From Candidatus Hydrogenedentota bacterium (lineage in GTDB: Bacteria; Hydrogenedentota; Hydrogenedentia; Hydrogenedentiales; CAITNO01): a stretch of 6,738 nt of DNA. The number at the start of each line of letters is the position of its first letter. Within the stretch, counting starts at the first letter, position 1. Both the position numbers and the translations under genes were made by a program. The DNA is taken from NCBI GenBank assembly GCA_903922535.1, contig CAIXUF010001296.1, positions 1 to 6,738 on the forward strand, read 5' to 3'. The notes below the pieces were generated by a model. The model was given only the letters and a program-made list of their open reading frames with translations. It searched no databases and had not been told where the DNA came from. This document shows, one piece after another, positions 5,744-6,738 of this stretch.

Positions 5744-6738
5744 TTATTCTGAGAGCAGTTTGTCCTTCAAGGCAGCCAATTGCTCCGCCAACAGGGTATT
5801 CATCAACGCACCGCTCGGTTCCGCATTGCCCCGTGCACCCTCCCGTTCACGGGGAGAACGCCGATCTCCGCGATCGCCATCCCGCGGCCGCTCGCGCACA
5901 CCCTCGTCGCGCCGGGCACCGCGCGGGGCGGGGCCGCGACGGACATTGTCCTCACCGGGCCGCGGACGGGACGGCTGCTCTGAAGACCGCCGCCGTTCCG
6001 GATAGTCGCCCTGGGGCCGTTCCTGCTCGGGACGGGGCGGGGGGGGCGGCAAAAGCGCGCGTATGGAGAGCGAAATGCGCTTGGAAGTGGGATCGACCCG
6101 AATGATCTTGGCCTTTACGACCTGGCCAAGCTGCAGGACCTCGGCCGCATCCTTCACGAAATGGGGCGCCATCTCAGACAGATGGACCAGCCCTTCCTTG
6201 CCCATGCCGAAATCGATGAAGGCGCCAAACTCGGTAAGATTGGTGACCTTTCCCTCCACAACCGCGCCTTCCTGCACGGTGGACATGTCCACCACGGGAC
6301 GCACGGGCCTGCGCGGGACCGGCGCAAGAATGCGGCCGCGGAAGTCTTTGGCCGGCTCGCCCAGTTCCCCCACCCAGTCGGCAATGGTCGCGGAACCGAA
6401 GACCGCCGTGGCAACAGCGGAGAAATCGACACTCTTTGCGTTGACCGGCAGGGCGGCCAGCGCCACACCCGCCGCCTCGGCCGCCTGTTTGACGGCGGCA
6501 TAGGCCTCGGGATGGATGCGCGTGGCGTCGAGCGGCTCGGTGCCGCCCGTGATGCGCAGGAAACCGGCGCACTGCTCGCAGGTCTTTTCACCGATGCCGG
6601 AAACGGCAAGCAACTGGGTGCGGTCGGTGAAGCGCCCCAGCTTCTCCCGTTCCGCCACGAGGTTCTGGGCGGTGCCCATTTGAATGCCGCAGACGAAGCG
6701 AAGCAGGTGTACCGGGGCTGTATTCAGGTCAAGACCGA
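5744..6738 (-). CDS. tex: Transcription accessory protein Tex, C-terminal part (runs off right edge)
   Basis: The frame is open from the right edge to TGA at 5744-5746 (about 330 residues). The apparent start ATG 6679 is internal, because the preceding codons read LDLNTAPVHLLRFVCGIQ, the Tex helix-hairpin-helix entry. Domains, counted from Met at 6679: the HhH region to about 43 (LGRFTDRTQLLAVSGIGEK...AGFLRI); PLDATRIHPEAY (49-60), a Tex hallmark; a linker; then the S1 RNA-binding domain (about 134-206, EGKVTNLTEFGAFIDFG, GLVHLSEM, RISLSIRAL). Tex binds nucleic acid and influences transcription and RNA turnover. After S1 comes a tail of about 100 residues: a proline run (211-215), then a low-complexity stretch rich in Arg, Pro, Glu, Asp and Gly, ending in a short predicted helix (MNTLLAEQLAALKDKLLSE). 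The tail is probably disordered and may bind RNA. No clear terminator separates tex from the DksA-like gene. Identification is firm; the role of the tail is inferred. Confidence 0.93.
   Translation of the reverse strand, partial: GLDLNTAPVHLLRFVCGIQMGTAQNLVAEREKLGRFTDRTQLLAVSGIGEKTCEQCAGFLRITGGTEPLDATRIHPEAYAAVKQAAEAAGVALAALPVNAKSVDFSAVATAVFGSATIADWVGELGEPAKDFRGRILAPVPRRPVRPVVDMSTVQEGAVVEGKVTNLTEFGAFIDFGMGKEGLVHLSEMAPHFVKDAAEVLQLGQVVKAKIIRVDPTSKRISLSIRALLPPPPPRPEQERPQGDYPERRRSSEQPSRPRPGEDNVRRGPAPRGARRDEGVRERPRDGDRGDRRSPREREGARGNAEPSGALMNTLLAEQLAALKDKLLSE

Overview
The window is bacterial chromosomal DNA with high GC, strongest at the third codon positions of mutL, miaA and tex. It holds housekeeping genes plus one small inserted accessory module. 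The organism cannot be fixed from this alone. An endonuclease-type MutL excludes the E. coli-type, MutH-using gammaproteobacteria. The secreted repeat-type beta-sandwich protein at the left edge and the cysteine-poor DksA-like protein are the kind seen in Planctomycetota, Lentisphaerota, Hydrogenedentota and similar environmental lineages. That placement is a low-confidence inference.

Left part (1-1173): the first part of a secreted or surface protein gene runs leftward off the edge (start at 560). About 610 bases without a convincing gene follow, relatively A/T-rich in their left two thirds. A good sigma-70 promoter (1113-1141) then stands just in front of mutL.

Centre (1174-4936, + strand): mutL (mismatch repair) and miaA (tRNA A37 dimethylallyltransferase) are separated by a two-gene module: a DUF4258 (RelE-like) putative toxin and an MqsA-like HTH putative antitoxin. 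The module has its own promoter, and a perfect 7-3-7 palindrome covers the promoter spacer and -10. The bases spanning the mutL stop and miaA start occur twice, at 3086-3108 and 3952-3974 (22 of 23 identical, the first 18 in a row), one copy on each side of the module. Each copy carries the same GGAGG and the same GTGA stop/start overlap. The simplest reading is that mutL and miaA once overlapped by four bases, and that the cassette entered at that junction while duplicating it. mutL thus kept its C-terminus and stop, and miaA kept its ribosome binding site and GTG start. This is the most interesting observation in the window.

Right part (4937-6738, - strand): a strong hairpin terminator (stem 5100-5132) separates the convergent miaA and DksA/TraR-like genes. 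The DksA-like protein has the zinc-finger architecture but keeps only two of the four cysteines. It has its own promoter and a leader of about 150 nt. To its right lies the 3' part of tex (HhH, S1 domain, then an arginine/proline-rich tail), which begins beyond the window edge.
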